Assembly: GCA_958445065.1 (NCBI GenBank)
Contig: CAUCQW010000013.1
Coordinates: 16,521 to 80,520, forward strand
Direction of reading: 5' to 3'
Source of the DNA: an uncultured Collinsella sp.
GTDB taxonomy: Bacteria > Actinomycetota > Coriobacteriia > Coriobacteriales > Coriobacteriaceae
Length of the DNA: 64,000 nt
Under the pieces are notes generated by a model. It was not told the origin of the DNA, did no database searches, and saw only the letters and a program-made list of their open reading frames with translations. Shown one piece after another: positions 46,363 to 54,854 of the stretch (the first letter of the stretch is position 1; each line of letters begins with the position of its first letter). Made by a program: the position numbers and the translations under genes.

Positions 46363-47469
46363 TCAGACAACCCAATCAGACGTCGTCTCGAGCACGTCCT
46401 CTGCACGGTCGAGCGTGCTTCTGGCCTTGGCACCCTGTTTGAACCACGAGCGCAGGTCCTCGAGCGTGCTGCCCGCTGCGTACACCTTGATTTTGCGACC
46501 GCCTTTCGTGGTCACCGTGCAACGGTCGCCGCTCTCGCTATCCTCGTGCGCCGTGACCTTCTTGAGATAATCGCGGCGGAACGCCACGACGCGGGCGTTG
46601 CTGATCTCGATGAACCAATCGTCGTCGACAAGCGAGGTGCCCGTGGCACCTCGGCTCGCCATCTCCTCGGCGAAGGAGAAACCGAGTTCGCGCTCCTGTC
46701 TGCCGATCTCGTAGATACCACGGGCGGGCATGCTGAGCATGAGCAGAGGCAGGAGTCCCCCTATGAACAGGAAGAGGCATGGGACGAGCAGGAGCAGACG
46801 AGCACCGGCGTCGGTGAAAACAGCCATGAAGGCGATCACGAGCGAGAAGACGAGCGCCATACCGTTGAAAACAATCGTCAACGGCTTGATGGCAGACCAA
46901 CACAGACCCGCCTTGGTCATCGGGCCGTCAACAGCGTCCGAGACCTCGATGCCCTCTTCCTCCAGACGGGCGAGGAGGTTGAGCGAGCACACCCCCTCGA
47001 GGCTTATCGAGCAGAACTTCCGGTCGCCCTCGAACAGGTCGATCCTCATCATCTGCGTGTGAAGCGTTGCACGGGTGATGTTGCCAAACGTCGTCTCCTT
47101 GCGGATGCCGAAGGCGTTACGCGAGAGAATTCGCTCACCGTCCACGTCGATGCGCGGGATGCTCAGCAGGGCCCAGATGGCCATGCCCGCGAGCGCCATG
47201 GCGTGACCGAACCACACAAGTTCGTGGTCCCACTCGCCCAACGAGACGCCCTGCCAGACGTAGACACCCAGCATGAGCAGTTCGAACGCGACGGCGCAGC
47301 AGGCGATGATCGTGCGAATGGCAGCGGGCATGCGCACCGTGAAGCGATCGAGGCTGTCCGTCGCCTCACTGCGCTCGCGCGCGCCGCGACGGGCGACCCA
47401 TGCAGTGAGCGGACCGACGATGAACACCACCATCGCCACGCGCAGGAACGATTCGAGTATGTCGCCCAT
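46363..47469 (-). CDS. multi-pass membrane protein with stop codon supplied by an IS end
   Basis: 368 residues from the ATG at 47469. Membrane helices lie at about 10-25, 52-75, 88-108, 205-225 and 232-252. Outside them is a small domain (about 110-185) and a C-terminal soluble part (RVVAFRRDYLKKV, then GDRCTVTTKGGRKIKVYA). The family is unknown. The last codons GTT GTC TGA run into the outer end of the IS3 element, whose TCTGACC provides the stop. A C-terminal truncation is therefore possible. It is divergent from the kinase gene with only about 25 bases between them. Confidence 0.65.
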   Translation of the reverse strand: MGDILESFLRVAMVVFIVGPLTAWVARRGARERSEATDSLDRFTVRMPAAIRTIIACCAVAFELLMLGVYVWQGVSLGEWDHELVWFGHAMALAGMAIWALLSIPRIDVDGERILSRNAFGIRKETTFGNITRATLHTQMMRIDLFEGDRKFCSISLEGVCSLNLLARLEEEGIEVSDAVDGPMTKAGLCWSAIKPLTIVFNGMALVFSLVIAFMAVFTDAGARLLLLVPCLFLFIGGLLPLLMLSMPARGIYEIGRQERELGFSFAEEMASRGATGTSLVDDDWFIEISNARVVAFRRDYLKKVTAHEDSESGDRCTVTTKGGRKIKVYAAGSTLEDLRSWFKQGAKARSTLDRAEDVLETTSDWVV

Positions 47470-47494
47470 ATTAACCACCATCCCAATAGAAAAC

Positions 47495-48727
47495 GTGAAT
47501 TTGGGAGACTATAGCAGAGCGAAGCGATCTGCACGGCATCGTCCGGGTGTTTTCGGCATACGGTGGAAGCTGGTGGGGGTCGGCGCCGTAACCGGATGCG
47601 CATTCGGCCTCGCCAATGCCGTCGGCGGCGAGCTTTTCGCCCGACAGGCCTATCCACTCGTCGTGCATCTGCCGCTTGTCGTCTACCTGTGCGTACGCTA
47701 TCGCCTGAGTCCGCTGCTCGCCATCCTGGGCGTTACCAGTGCCTACCTGAGCTGCCAGTTCAGCAATTGGATGGGCATCGCCGCATTTGCCGCAACCGAT
47801 TCTCAGATCGCGTACTATCTGGCACGCATCGCTACCACGCTCGGCGTCTTTGCCGTCCTGCTGCATTGGGCCGGCGACATTGGACCCCGCCTGGCGATTA
47901 AAAGCCCCACCGAGCTGGGCATCCTTTTAATCCTGCCGCTCGTCTATTACATCTTTGACTACGCCACCAACGTCTACACCACGCTGTTCCACTCGGGCTC
48001 GGTGGTGACAGTTGAGTTTTTGGCATTTGCGCTCTGTGCCTTCTATCTTATGTTTCTTGCCGTTTACCTGCGCGAATACGAAGAAAAGGAAACCGCCGAG
48101 CGAGAGCGTTGGATGCTCGAAACCCGCGACAGCGCCGCCATCAAAGAGCTCGAGGCTTGGCGTCAATCTGGGCGCGAGCTGTCGATTCTTCGCCACGATA
48201 TGCGCCACTTCCTACGCGGCCTGGCCACTTTAATTGAGGAGGGCCACACCGACGAGGCGCTCAACCGCATCGACGAACTCTGCGAAGCCGGCGACCGCAC
48301 CGCCGTACGCCGCTTCTGCGCCAACGAGACCGTAAACATCGCGCTTTCGTCATTCAACTCAGATATCAATAGAAACGGCATTACCGCCAACCTGCGCGCC
48401 GCCGTACCCGAAACCGTCCACGTAGGTGACGCCGACCTGTTTAGCGTGCTCTCAAATGCCTTGGAAAACGCTATCACCGCCGCAAGCGCCGCACCCCAAG
48501 GAAAGCGATTCGTCGACCTTGACCTGCGACTTGAGGACGGCCAGCTGTTGCTGTTAGTTTCCAACACGTTTGACCGCGCGCCGCGCATGGTCGACGGCAT
48601 GCCCGTGACCCGGCATGCGGGCCACGGCTTTGGAACCAAGAGCATCAAACTTGCCGTGGAGCGCATGAACGGCAACTGCCAGTTCCGCATTAACGGCGAT
48701 CGGTTTGAGCTGCGCGCTGTGATGTAG
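47495..48727 (+). CDS. GHKL-type sensor histidine kinase (AgrC/LytS-like)
   Basis: About 410 residues. Five or six hydrophobic helices (from about 27 to 205) are followed by a linker helix. The phosphoacceptor region SILRHDMRHFLRGL has the HDxRH-type histidine. The C-terminal GHKL ATPase domain shows NALENAI and the G box in GHGFGTKSIKLAVERMNG. The start is uncertain: GTG at 47495 has no good ribosome site, and a later GTG would remove part of the first helix. There is no response-regulator gene beside it, so it is an orphan here or a broken remnant of a pair. Frames upstream of 47495 overlap the divergent membrane protein and are not credible. Confidence 0.75.
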   Translation: MNLGDYSRAKRSARHRPGVFGIRWKLVGVGAVTGCAFGLANAVGGELFARQAYPLVVHLPLVVYLCVRYRLSPLLAILGVTSAYLSCQFSNWMGIAAFAATDSQIAYYLARIATTLGVFAVLLHWAGDIGPRLAIKSPTELGILLILPLVYYIFDYATNVYTTLFHSGSVVTVEFLAFALCAFYLMFLAVYLREYEEKETAERERWMLETRDSAAIKELEAWRQSGRELSILRHDMRHFLRGLATLIEEGHTDEALNRIDELCEAGDRTAVRRFCANETVNIALSSFNSDINRNGITANLRAAVPETVHVGDADLFSVLSNALENAITAASAAPQGKRFVDLDLRLEDGQLLLLVSNTFDRAPRMVDGMPVTRHAGHGFGTKSIKLAVERMNGNCQFRINGDRFELRAVM

Positions 48728-48791
48728 AAGTACGGCGCCGATCTCGCGGCGCGCCTCGCCCGCCAGGCAATCGCTCGCCGGTGCCGATCCG

Positions 48792-49367
48792 CTACAGTGG
48801 AGCGACCGCCGGGGTCAGCTGCTTGATGTAGGCCCACATACGCTGCTTGGCCGCTTTGTCGGTCAGCGCCGCCTCAAAGCCATCGAGCGCGAGCACGCGG
48901 CGGCCCTGCACATGGGCGACCAGGCCGGGCTTGAGCATGGCGGTGTCGAAGTCATCAATCGCCACGAGCATATCGGCGTAGGTTTCGCGCATGACATCGG
49001 CCGCACTGTTGTCGAGCAGCAGCACCGCCTCGGGGTCCAGAGCCTCCAGCGCCTCGCGGAACAGGTCGCACGGCAGAGTCTCGCCCACCGCGACCGCTCC
49101 GTCACCCGCGCCGGCGACGCTTGCCAGCACGCAAAAGTCCTCGGGGGCATATCCGATGGCGCCGAGCGCCTTGCGCAACGCGGCGCCATCCGCGCCGGCA
49201 GCCAGCTCGCCGCCCGAGCACTCGGCTTCATCCAAATCGCCTTTGACCAGCACAATCGGCGAGCACGCGTTGCCCGCGATACGCACACCGCGACCTGCAA
49301 GCGACGCGAGCTCCTGCTCGGTCGCCTGAGCGATGGCTTCTTTTTTCTGGCTTTGTGACGTGGGCAT
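48792..49367 (-). CDS. hypothetical protein with uracil-DNA-glycosylase-like pattern
   Basis: 191 residues from the ATG at 49367, after GGAGAGCGC. A long N-terminal helix is followed by an alternating strand/helix part: VLVKGDLDEAECSGGELAAG, LPCDLFREALEALDPEAVLLLDNSAADVMRETY. The order of these parts and the end (LDGFEAALTDKAAKQRMWAYIKQL) recall the UDG superfamily, but the catalytic motifs are not evident. I list it as unknown; it could be a degenerate relative. It is divergent from thioredoxin. Confidence 0.6.
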   Translation of the reverse strand: MPTSQSQKKEAIAQATEQELASLAGRGVRIAGNACSPIVLVKGDLDEAECSGGELAAGADGAALRKALGAIGYAPEDFCVLASVAGAGDGAVAVGETLPCDLFREALEALDPEAVLLLDNSAADVMRETYADMLVAIDDFDTAMLKPGLVAHVQGRRVLALDGFEAALTDKAAKQRMWAYIKQLTPAVAPL

Positions 49368-49503
49368 GCGCTCTCCAATCGTTTGCGTGCCCACCATTAT
49401 ATAAAAGAGCCGCCCGCGAGTGGTTGCTTTGCGGGCCGCTGGGTATAAGCACGGTCGTACTGAGTTTTACGCGGCCGAGCCGCGTCGTATTATGGAGGTC
49501 ACC

Positions 49504-49824
49504 ATGGCTGACATTAAGCAGATTACCCCCGAGAACCTCGATTCCATCGTTAACGACAGCCTGCCCGTACTGGTTGATTTTTGGGCCCCGTGGTGCGGCC
49601 CCTGCCGCTCGCTCTCGCCCATCGTAGACGAGGTTGCCGACGAGCTGGCCGGCAAGTTGGCTGTGGCCAAGTGCAACGTCGACGACAACCAGGACCTGGC
49701 CATGAAGTTTGGCGTCATGAGCATCCCCACGCTGATCGTCTTTAAGAACGGCGAGGAGGTCGACCGCTCGGTCGGCGCCTTGCCCAAGGCAAGACTTCAG
49801 GCACTGCTGGAGAAACATCTGTAA
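49504..49824 (+). CDS. trxA: thioredoxin
   Basis: 106 residues from the ATG at 49504, five bases after GGAGG. The active site is VDFWAPWCGPCRSLSP (WCGPC). The cis-proline loop is MSIPTLIVFKNGEEV. It reduces disulfides in the cytoplasm. It is alone, with a terminator further on. Confidence 0.97.
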   Translation: MADIKQITPENLDSIVNDSLPVLVDFWAPWCGPCRSLSPIVDEVADELAGKLAVAKCNVDDNQDLAMKFGVMSIPTLIVFKNGEEVDRSVGALPKARLQALLEKHL

Positions 49825-49935
49825 TACGCTTGTTACCCATCTGCCGTCCATGAGCGGTTTCGCACCGCTCGCCGGAGTGCCAAACGCAAGGTATGCGACC
49901 ACGGATAGTATGGTAGATACAAACAGCCCCCAGTG

Positions 49936-49972
49936 AACGGGTGCGGGTCAGACGGACTCGCACCCGTTTTCT
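49936..49972 (+). terminator. intrinsic terminator downstream of thioredoxin
   Basis: A 10-bp stem, AACGGGTGCG/CGCACCCGTT, with a 13-base loop that itself pairs (GTC/GAC), followed by TTCTT. Confidence 0.75.
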
Positions 49973-50045
49973 TATGCGGCGGCGCTCAAGGCGGGCGTAG
50001 TAGAATCTGAACCACCATATCGCCCCGTACAAAAGGAGACTCCCC

Positions 50046-50294
50046 ATGCATGACGTCGGAATGAACATGAGCCAGCTTGCCATGAGCGTCAAGCAGGTCG
50101 ACGACACCATTGAGCTCGCTCACGAGTGGAGCCATCAGCTGCTGCATGCGACCGAGAACTTTGACATGGAGCGCATTGGCGCCAAGCTCGAGGCCGCCAT
50201 GGCGGCACTCCACGAGGCGCACGATGCGCTCGAGGGCTACGAGGAGGCCATCGAGGCCGACCACAACTCCGTCGGCTCTGTGAAACTGGTGTAA
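50046..50294 (+). CDS. small helical protein upstream of nikR
   Basis: 82 residues, mostly alpha-helical with heptad-like spacing and a His/Glu-rich character (HEWSHQLLHATENFD, then AALHEAHDALEGYEEAIEADHN). AAAGGAGACTCCCC precedes the ATG. The nikR GTG starts two bases after its stop, so they are coupled. Its histidines and the nickel context suggest a metal-related role, but the family is unknown. Confidence 0.65.
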   Translation: MHDVGMNMSQLAMSVKQVDDTIELAHEWSHQLLHATENFDMERIGAKLEAAMAALHEAHDALEGYEEAIEADHNSVGSVKLV

Positions 50295-50295
50295 C

Positions 50296-50790
50296 GTGGC
50301 CGAGCACGAGCACGCGCACAATCACGGTGCGGACGACGATGCAAGCTGCCGCTACAGCGGCTCCAGCTCCGAGCTGGTCCGCTTTTCGGTCACCGCGCCC
50401 GACGACCTGCTGCGCCGCTTTGACGAGCAGATCGCGCGCCGCGGTGACGTGGCTAACCGATCCGAGGCCGTACGCGATCTGATTCGCGCCTCGATCGCCA
50501 AGGAGCAGATGCGCACGCCCGACGAGCATGTTATCGGGTCGCTCACCATGATCTACGACCACCATACCGGCGACCTGACGCGCCGTCTGGACGAAGTGCA
50601 GCACGACTACACCGACGAGATCGTATCGACCATGCACGTGCATCTGGATCACCACAACTGCTTAGAGATTCTGGCGCTCAAGGGTCGCGGCGAGCGCGTC
50701 TACGAACTAGCCGACCGCCTGCTGGGCCTGCGCGGCGTTAAGCACGGTGAGCTCACGTGCGCCGCCACCAAGCAGAGCCTGGGGCTGTAG
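50296..50790 (+). CDS. nikR: nickel-responsive regulator NikR
   Basis: 164 residues from the GTG at 50296. A His-rich N-terminal extension (HEHAHNHG) precedes the ribbon-helix-helix (LVRFSVTAPDDLLRRFDEQIARRGDVANRSEAVRDLI). The ACT-like nickel domain carries STMHVHLDHHNCLE, matching the His/His/Cys nickel ligands of NikR, and ends in KHGELTCAATKQ. It represses nickel uptake genes when nickel is high. It stands immediately upstream of hypF, linking nickel to hydrogenase maturation. Confidence 0.95.
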   Translation: MAEHEHAHNHGADDDASCRYSGSSSELVRFSVTAPDDLLRRFDEQIARRGDVANRSEAVRDLIRASIAKEQMRTPDEHVIGSLTMIYDHHTGDLTRRLDEVQHDYTDEIVSTMHVHLDHHNCLEILALKGRGERVYELADRLLGLRGVKHGELTCAATKQSLGL

Positions 50791-50832
50791 CGCACCTGTC
50801 CCTATTTGGTCGGTTTTGATGAGGGGTGTCGC

Positions 50833-53301
50833 ATGCGACATGTGCATATTCATGTGACGGGCATTGTGCAGGGCGTTGGCATGCGGCCGTTTGTGTATCG
50901 CGAGGCCATGGCGCATGGCATTTGCGGATGGGTGCTCAACGCGGGCGACGGCGTGCATATCGAGGCGCACGCCCGTGCCGAGGCGGTTGACGGATTTGTC
51001 GCTGCTCTTTCTGAGCATGCGCCCGCGGCGGCTCGCGTTGAGCGAGTCGATATTGCGGATTTGAAGCCTAGCGGCTGGAGCGCTGCCGATGAGCAGGGCT
51101 TTCGTATTGTGGCATCGCAGGACCAGACCGCGCACACGACGCTCGTCTCGCCCGATATCGCCACCTGCGATGATTGTCTGCGCGAGTTGTTCGACCCCGC
51201 CGATCGGCGCTATCACTACCCTTTTATCAACTGTACCAACTGCGGACCGCGCTTTACCATCATCCGGTCGCTGCCTTATGACCGAGCGGCCACGTCGATG
51301 AATTGTTTTCCCATGTGTCCTGAGTGTGCCGCGGAGTATGCCGACCCACTCGACCGGCGTTTTCACGCGCAGCCCGATGCCTGCTTTGATTGCGGGCCGC
51401 ATATCACGTGGCGCGAAGCGAGCGTGGGCGGTGAGCCGGGCGAAGCCGCCGCGTTGCCGGCCGTCGGCACCACACGCGAAGCCAGCGACGCTATCATCGA
51501 GCGCTGCATTGAGCTGCTGGCCGGCGGTGGCATCGTCGCCATCAAGGGCCTGGGCGGATTTCACTTGGCATGTGACGCCTCCAACGAGCAGGCGGTAGCC
51601 GAGCTTCGTCGTCGCAAACGCCGCAGCAACAAGCCGCTTGCCGTTATGGTGCGCGACCTTGCCGACGTTGAACGCCTGTGCCATGTCAACGACGTTGAGC
51701 GCGGCTTGCTGGCCGGCAGCATTCGCCCCATTGTGCTGCTGCGCCGACGTGCTGTTTGCGAGAGCGGCGGCTCCCCCGACGCCCTCGCGCTCGCGCCGTC
51801 CGTCGCGCACGACCTTCCCGAGCTCGGCGTTATGCTCCCCTACACCCCGCTTCAGCATCTGTTGCTTGCCGCAGCAGAAGCCCGCGGTGTGCACGCACTC
51901 GTCATGACCAGCGGAAACCTGAGCGAAGAGCCCATCGAGACCGATGACGACCTTGCCTGGGAGCGCCTCGTTGCCGCCGGCATTGCTGATGCGCTACTCG
52001 GCAACGACCGCGCGATCCTCTCGCGCTACGACGACTCCGTGGTGCGCGTGGTCAACGGCGCCATTATGCCCGTGCGCCGTGCCCGCGGATATGCACCCCA
52101 GCCGCTGCCGTTGCCGGCGCTCGACGGCGCTCCGTCCTGCGTGCTCGCCTGCGGGCCACAACAAAAGGCCACGATTGCGCTCACGCGCGAAGGGACGAAC
52201 GGCGAGGCAACCTGTTTTGTGTCGCAGCATATCGGCGATGTTGAAAACGGCGGGACCTTCGATGCCTGGAACGCCGCGCGCACGCGCTTGGAAGATCTCT
52301 TTGACTTGGCGCCCGCCGCCTTGGCCTGCGATTTACACCCCAGCTATCTATCGGACCAGTGGGCGCGCGAGCAGGCGCGAAAATGCAATCTGCCGCTCGT
52401 CGAAGTGCAGCACCATCATGCGCATATCGCGAGCGTAATGGCCGAGGCCATCGCCGCGGGCCAGCTTACAACCGACACGCGTGTCCTTGGCATCGCCTTC
52501 GACGGCACCGGCGCCGGCACCGATGGGACCATTTGGGGCGGCGAGTTTCTTGTTGCCAGCCTTGACGGCTTTGAGCGCACCGCGCATTTGCTCACCTGGG
52601 CGCTCCCCGGCGGGGCGGCCTCCGTACGCGACGCTCGACGCAACGCCTTTGCCCTGCTCAGCGAACTCGGCCTACTCGAGCACCCAGGCGCCGCTCAGCT
52701 TTTGGACAGCCTCGACGAGCAAACGCGTAGCGTGACAGCCACCATGATCGAGCGCGGCATCAACAGCCCGCGTACCAGCAGCATGGGACGTCTCTTTGAT
52801 GCCGCGGCAGCAATTCTGGGCATCTGCGACAAGGCAACCTACGAGGGCGAACCCGCCATAGAACTCGAAGCCGCCGCCTGGCGCGCGTTCAGCAGTGAAA
52901 GTGCCTGCCCCACCGGCAATATGGTCAGCTTTTCCGTAACCGAATCATCCCGTCCGGACGACTGCCATGTTCTGAACTCCAGACCGCTTTTTGAGGCGCT
53001 TTTGGAGGGAATCAGGACCGGCGTGCCCGCCGGCAAGCTCGCGCTCGACTTCCACGTCACCATCGCGCGCTCTTCGGCACGAATCGCACGCGAAATCTGC
53101 GCGCGCGAGGGCATCGATACCGTCGCGCTCTCGGGCGGCGTGTTCATGAACCGACTTTTGCTTCAGCTCCTTACCCACGAACTCAAAGACGTCGGTCTTG
53201 CCGTTTTGGTCCCCCACGCTGTACCCGTCAACGACGGCTGCATCGCCTACGGTCAGGCCGCCATCGCGCGCGCTCGCCTCGCGCAGACGGCGTTGCGATA
53301 G
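50833..53301 (+). CDS. hypF: carbamoyltransferase HypF
   Basis: 822 residues from the ATG at 50833, six bases after GAGGGG. Domains in order: acylphosphatase (about 1-90, GIVQGVGMRPFVYREA), zinc fingers (CDDCLRELF, then NCTNCGPRFTI, then CPECAAEY, then CFDCGP), a YrdC-like domain (about 200-375), and a Kae1-like domain with VQHHHAHIASVMAE and IAFDGTGAGTDGTIWGGEF. It makes a thiocyanate on HypE from carbamoyl phosphate, the source of CN ligands in [NiFe]-hydrogenase. Confidence 0.97.
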   Translation: MRHVHIHVTGIVQGVGMRPFVYREAMAHGICGWVLNAGDGVHIEAHARAEAVDGFVAALSEHAPAAARVERVDIADLKPSGWSAADEQGFRIVASQDQTAHTTLVSPDIATCDDCLRELFDPADRRYHYPFINCTNCGPRFTIIRSLPYDRAATSMNCFPMCPECAAEYADPLDRRFHAQPDACFDCGPHITWREASVGGEPGEAAALPAVGTTREASDAIIERCIELLAGGGIVAIKGLGGFHLACDASNEQAVAELRRRKRRSNKPLAVMVRDLADVERLCHVNDVERGLLAGSIRPIVLLRRRAVCESGGSPDALALAPSVAHDLPELGVMLPYTPLQHLLLAAAEARGVHALVMTSGNLSEEPIETDDDLAWERLVAAGIADALLGNDRAILSRYDDSVVRVVNGAIMPVRRARGYAPQPLPLPALDGAPSCVLACGPQQKATIALTREGTNGEATCFVSQHIGDVENGGTFDAWNAARTRLEDLFDLAPAALACDLHPSYLSDQWAREQARKCNLPLVEVQHHHAHIASVMAEAIAAGQLTTDTRVLGIAFDGTGAGTDGTIWGGEFLVASLDGFERTAHLLTWALPGGAASVRDARRNAFALLSELGLLEHPGAAQLLDSLDEQTRSVTATMIERGINSPRTSSMGRLFDAAAAILGICDKATYEGEPAIELEAAAWRAFSSESACPTGNMVSFSVTESSRPDDCHVLNSRPLFEALLEGIRTGVPAGKLALDFHVTIARSSARIAREICAREGIDTVALSGGVFMNRLLLQLLTHELKDVGLAVLVPHAVPVNDGCIAYGQAAIARARLAQTALR

Positions 53302-53432
53302 GCTGTTTTGCCAGCCTGCGCGCCGCCGTCTCACAGGTGTAACGCGTTTGCTCGTGACTCCCGCGAGCGCTACCATCATCTGATGGGTAATTAAGCGCCT
53401 ATCCAGCGCAAAACGTATAAAAGGGGAACATT

Positions 53433-53693
53433 ATGTGCCTTGCCGTTCCCGGTAAAGTAGTCAAACGCGACGACGACCTCAAGGCCACCGTCGACATGAT
53501 GGGCATCGAGCGCCCCGTTTCGCTGCGCCTCGTGCCGACGGCACGGGTGGGCGACTATATTCTCGTACACGCCGGCTTTGGCATCCAGATTGTCGATAAG
53601 CAGGAAGCACAAGAGACGCTCGAGCTGGTTAACGCCATGACCGAACTGGGCGAAGAAGACCAGTTGGCCACCAACCCGGCGGAGGCTTACTAG
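53433..53693 (+). CDS. hypC: hydrogenase maturation chaperone HypC
   Basis: 86 residues. MCLAVPGKVV places the essential Cys2. It holds the iron centre with HypD and passes it to the hydrogenase large subunit. AAAGGGGAACATT precedes the ATG. Its stop overlaps the GTG of hypD by one base. Confidence 0.96.
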   Translation: MCLAVPGKVVKRDDDLKATVDMMGIERPVSLRLVPTARVGDYILVHAGFGIQIVDKQEAQETLELVNAMTELGEEDQLATNPAEAY

Positions 53694-54805
53694 TGGCGCC
53701 CGAGCAGCCGGTTCGCTCCGGTATCGACTTTTCGGCATTTCGCGACCCCAAGCTGGCTCGCGAGCTCATCGATCGTATTCATGAGCTTGTCGACAACCGC
53801 AGCATCAACCTTATGGAAGTCTGCGGTACGCATACCGTGAGCATCGGACGCTATGGCTTTCGCTCCATTATGCCGACGGGACTCAAACTGCTAAGCGGCC
53901 CGGGTTGCCCCGTCTGCGTTACCGCCAACCGCAATATCGACCATGCAATCGCGCTCGCCAAGATGGACGGCGCCATCATCACCTCCTTTGGCGACATGAT
54001 GCGCGTGCCCGGGTCGTCTACCTCGCTCGCCGCGCAAAAGGCGTCGGGGCGCGATATTCGCATTGTGTACTCCCCGCTCGACGCACTCGACATTGCCGAG
54101 CAAAATCCCGAACGCCCGGTCATCTTTATGGGTGTCGGCTTTGAGACCACGACGCCCACCATCGCCGCCGCCATTTTGGAGGCAGACGCGCGCGGGCTGC
54201 AGAACTTCTCGGTCTACTGCGCCCATAAGACCACGCCGCCGGCGCTGCGCGCCATCGCCAACGATCCCGAGACCACTATCGACGGCTTTATCCTGCCGGG
54301 ACACGTCGCCACCATCACGGGCCTGGCTCCCTTTGACTTTTTGGTCGACGAGTTTAAGACCCCAGGCGTGGTAACGGGATTTGAGCCGGTCGACATCTTG
54401 CAGGGTATTTGCATGCTGGTCCAGATGGTTGTCGAGAGCAGGCCGGCGATCGACAACGCCTACCGCCGCGGTGTCAATGCGAACGGCAACCCCGTGGCGC
54501 GCCAACTGGTCGAGCAGGTGTTTGAGCCGTGCGACACCACATGGCGCGGTCTGGGGCCGATTGCCGGCTCGGGTCTTTCCATCCGCCCTGAGTTCTCGCG
54601 CTTTGATGCCGGCGCCCGCTTTGACGTGCCCGTTGAGGCGACGGTCGAGCCGCGTGGGTGCCGCTGCGGCGACGTGCTGCGCGGGGCCATTACGCCGAGC
54701 AGCTGCCCGCTCTTTGGCCGCACCTGCACGCCCGAGCACCCCGTCGGCCCGTGCATGGTGAGCTCCGAGGGCAGCTGCGCGGCGTACTACCGTTACCGAG
54801 TCTAG
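53693..54805 (+). CDS. hypD: hydrogenase maturation protein HypD
   Basis: 370 residues from the GTG at 53693. Motifs: MEVCGTHT, GPGCPVCVT, FGDMMRVPGSSTSL, and the C-terminal cluster region CRCGDVLRGAITPSSCPLF, then CTPEHPVGPCMVSSEGSC, which gives the [4Fe-4S] ligands. It builds the Fe(CN)2CO unit with HypC. Confidence 0.96.
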   Translation: MAPEQPVRSGIDFSAFRDPKLARELIDRIHELVDNRSINLMEVCGTHTVSIGRYGFRSIMPTGLKLLSGPGCPVCVTANRNIDHAIALAKMDGAIITSFGDMMRVPGSSTSLAAQKASGRDIRIVYSPLDALDIAEQNPERPVIFMGVGFETTTPTIAAAILEADARGLQNFSVYCAHKTTPPALRAIANDPETTIDGFILPGHVATITGLAPFDFLVDEFKTPGVVTGFEPVDILQGICMLVQMVVESRPAIDNAYRRGVNANGNPVARQLVEQVFEPCDTTWRGLGPIAGSGLSIRPEFSRFDAGARFDVPVEATVEPRGCRCGDVLRGAITPSSCPLFGRTCTPEHPVGPCMVSSEGSCAAYYRYRV

Positions 54806-54854
54806 CCCGAACGCCCTCCGCGCACTGACACCTCCCACGATTGGAGTTTTCGAT

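Larger units (their letters stand above)
45059..46367 (-). mobile_element. complete IS3-family insertion sequence
   Basis: Left end (45059-45096) and right end (46330-46367) are inverted repeats of about 38 bp with few differences. Both read TCTGACCTGT at the outer end and TTTCGGACACGCATGCT inside. Between them are orfA and orfB in the IS3 arrangement. No obvious target duplication is seen. The left flank is an older orfA remnant; the right end lies at the 3' end of the 372-residue membrane protein gene. Confidence 0.9.

Noticed and set aside
47273..47494. N-terminal extension of the sensor kinase
   Set aside because: It lies opposite the divergent membrane protein and has no membrane or domain pattern.
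48792..49367. Calling this gene uracil-DNA glycosylase
   Set aside because: The overall order of elements is suggestive, but I cannot see the catalytic motifs or an Fe-S cysteine set, so it is left as hypothetical.
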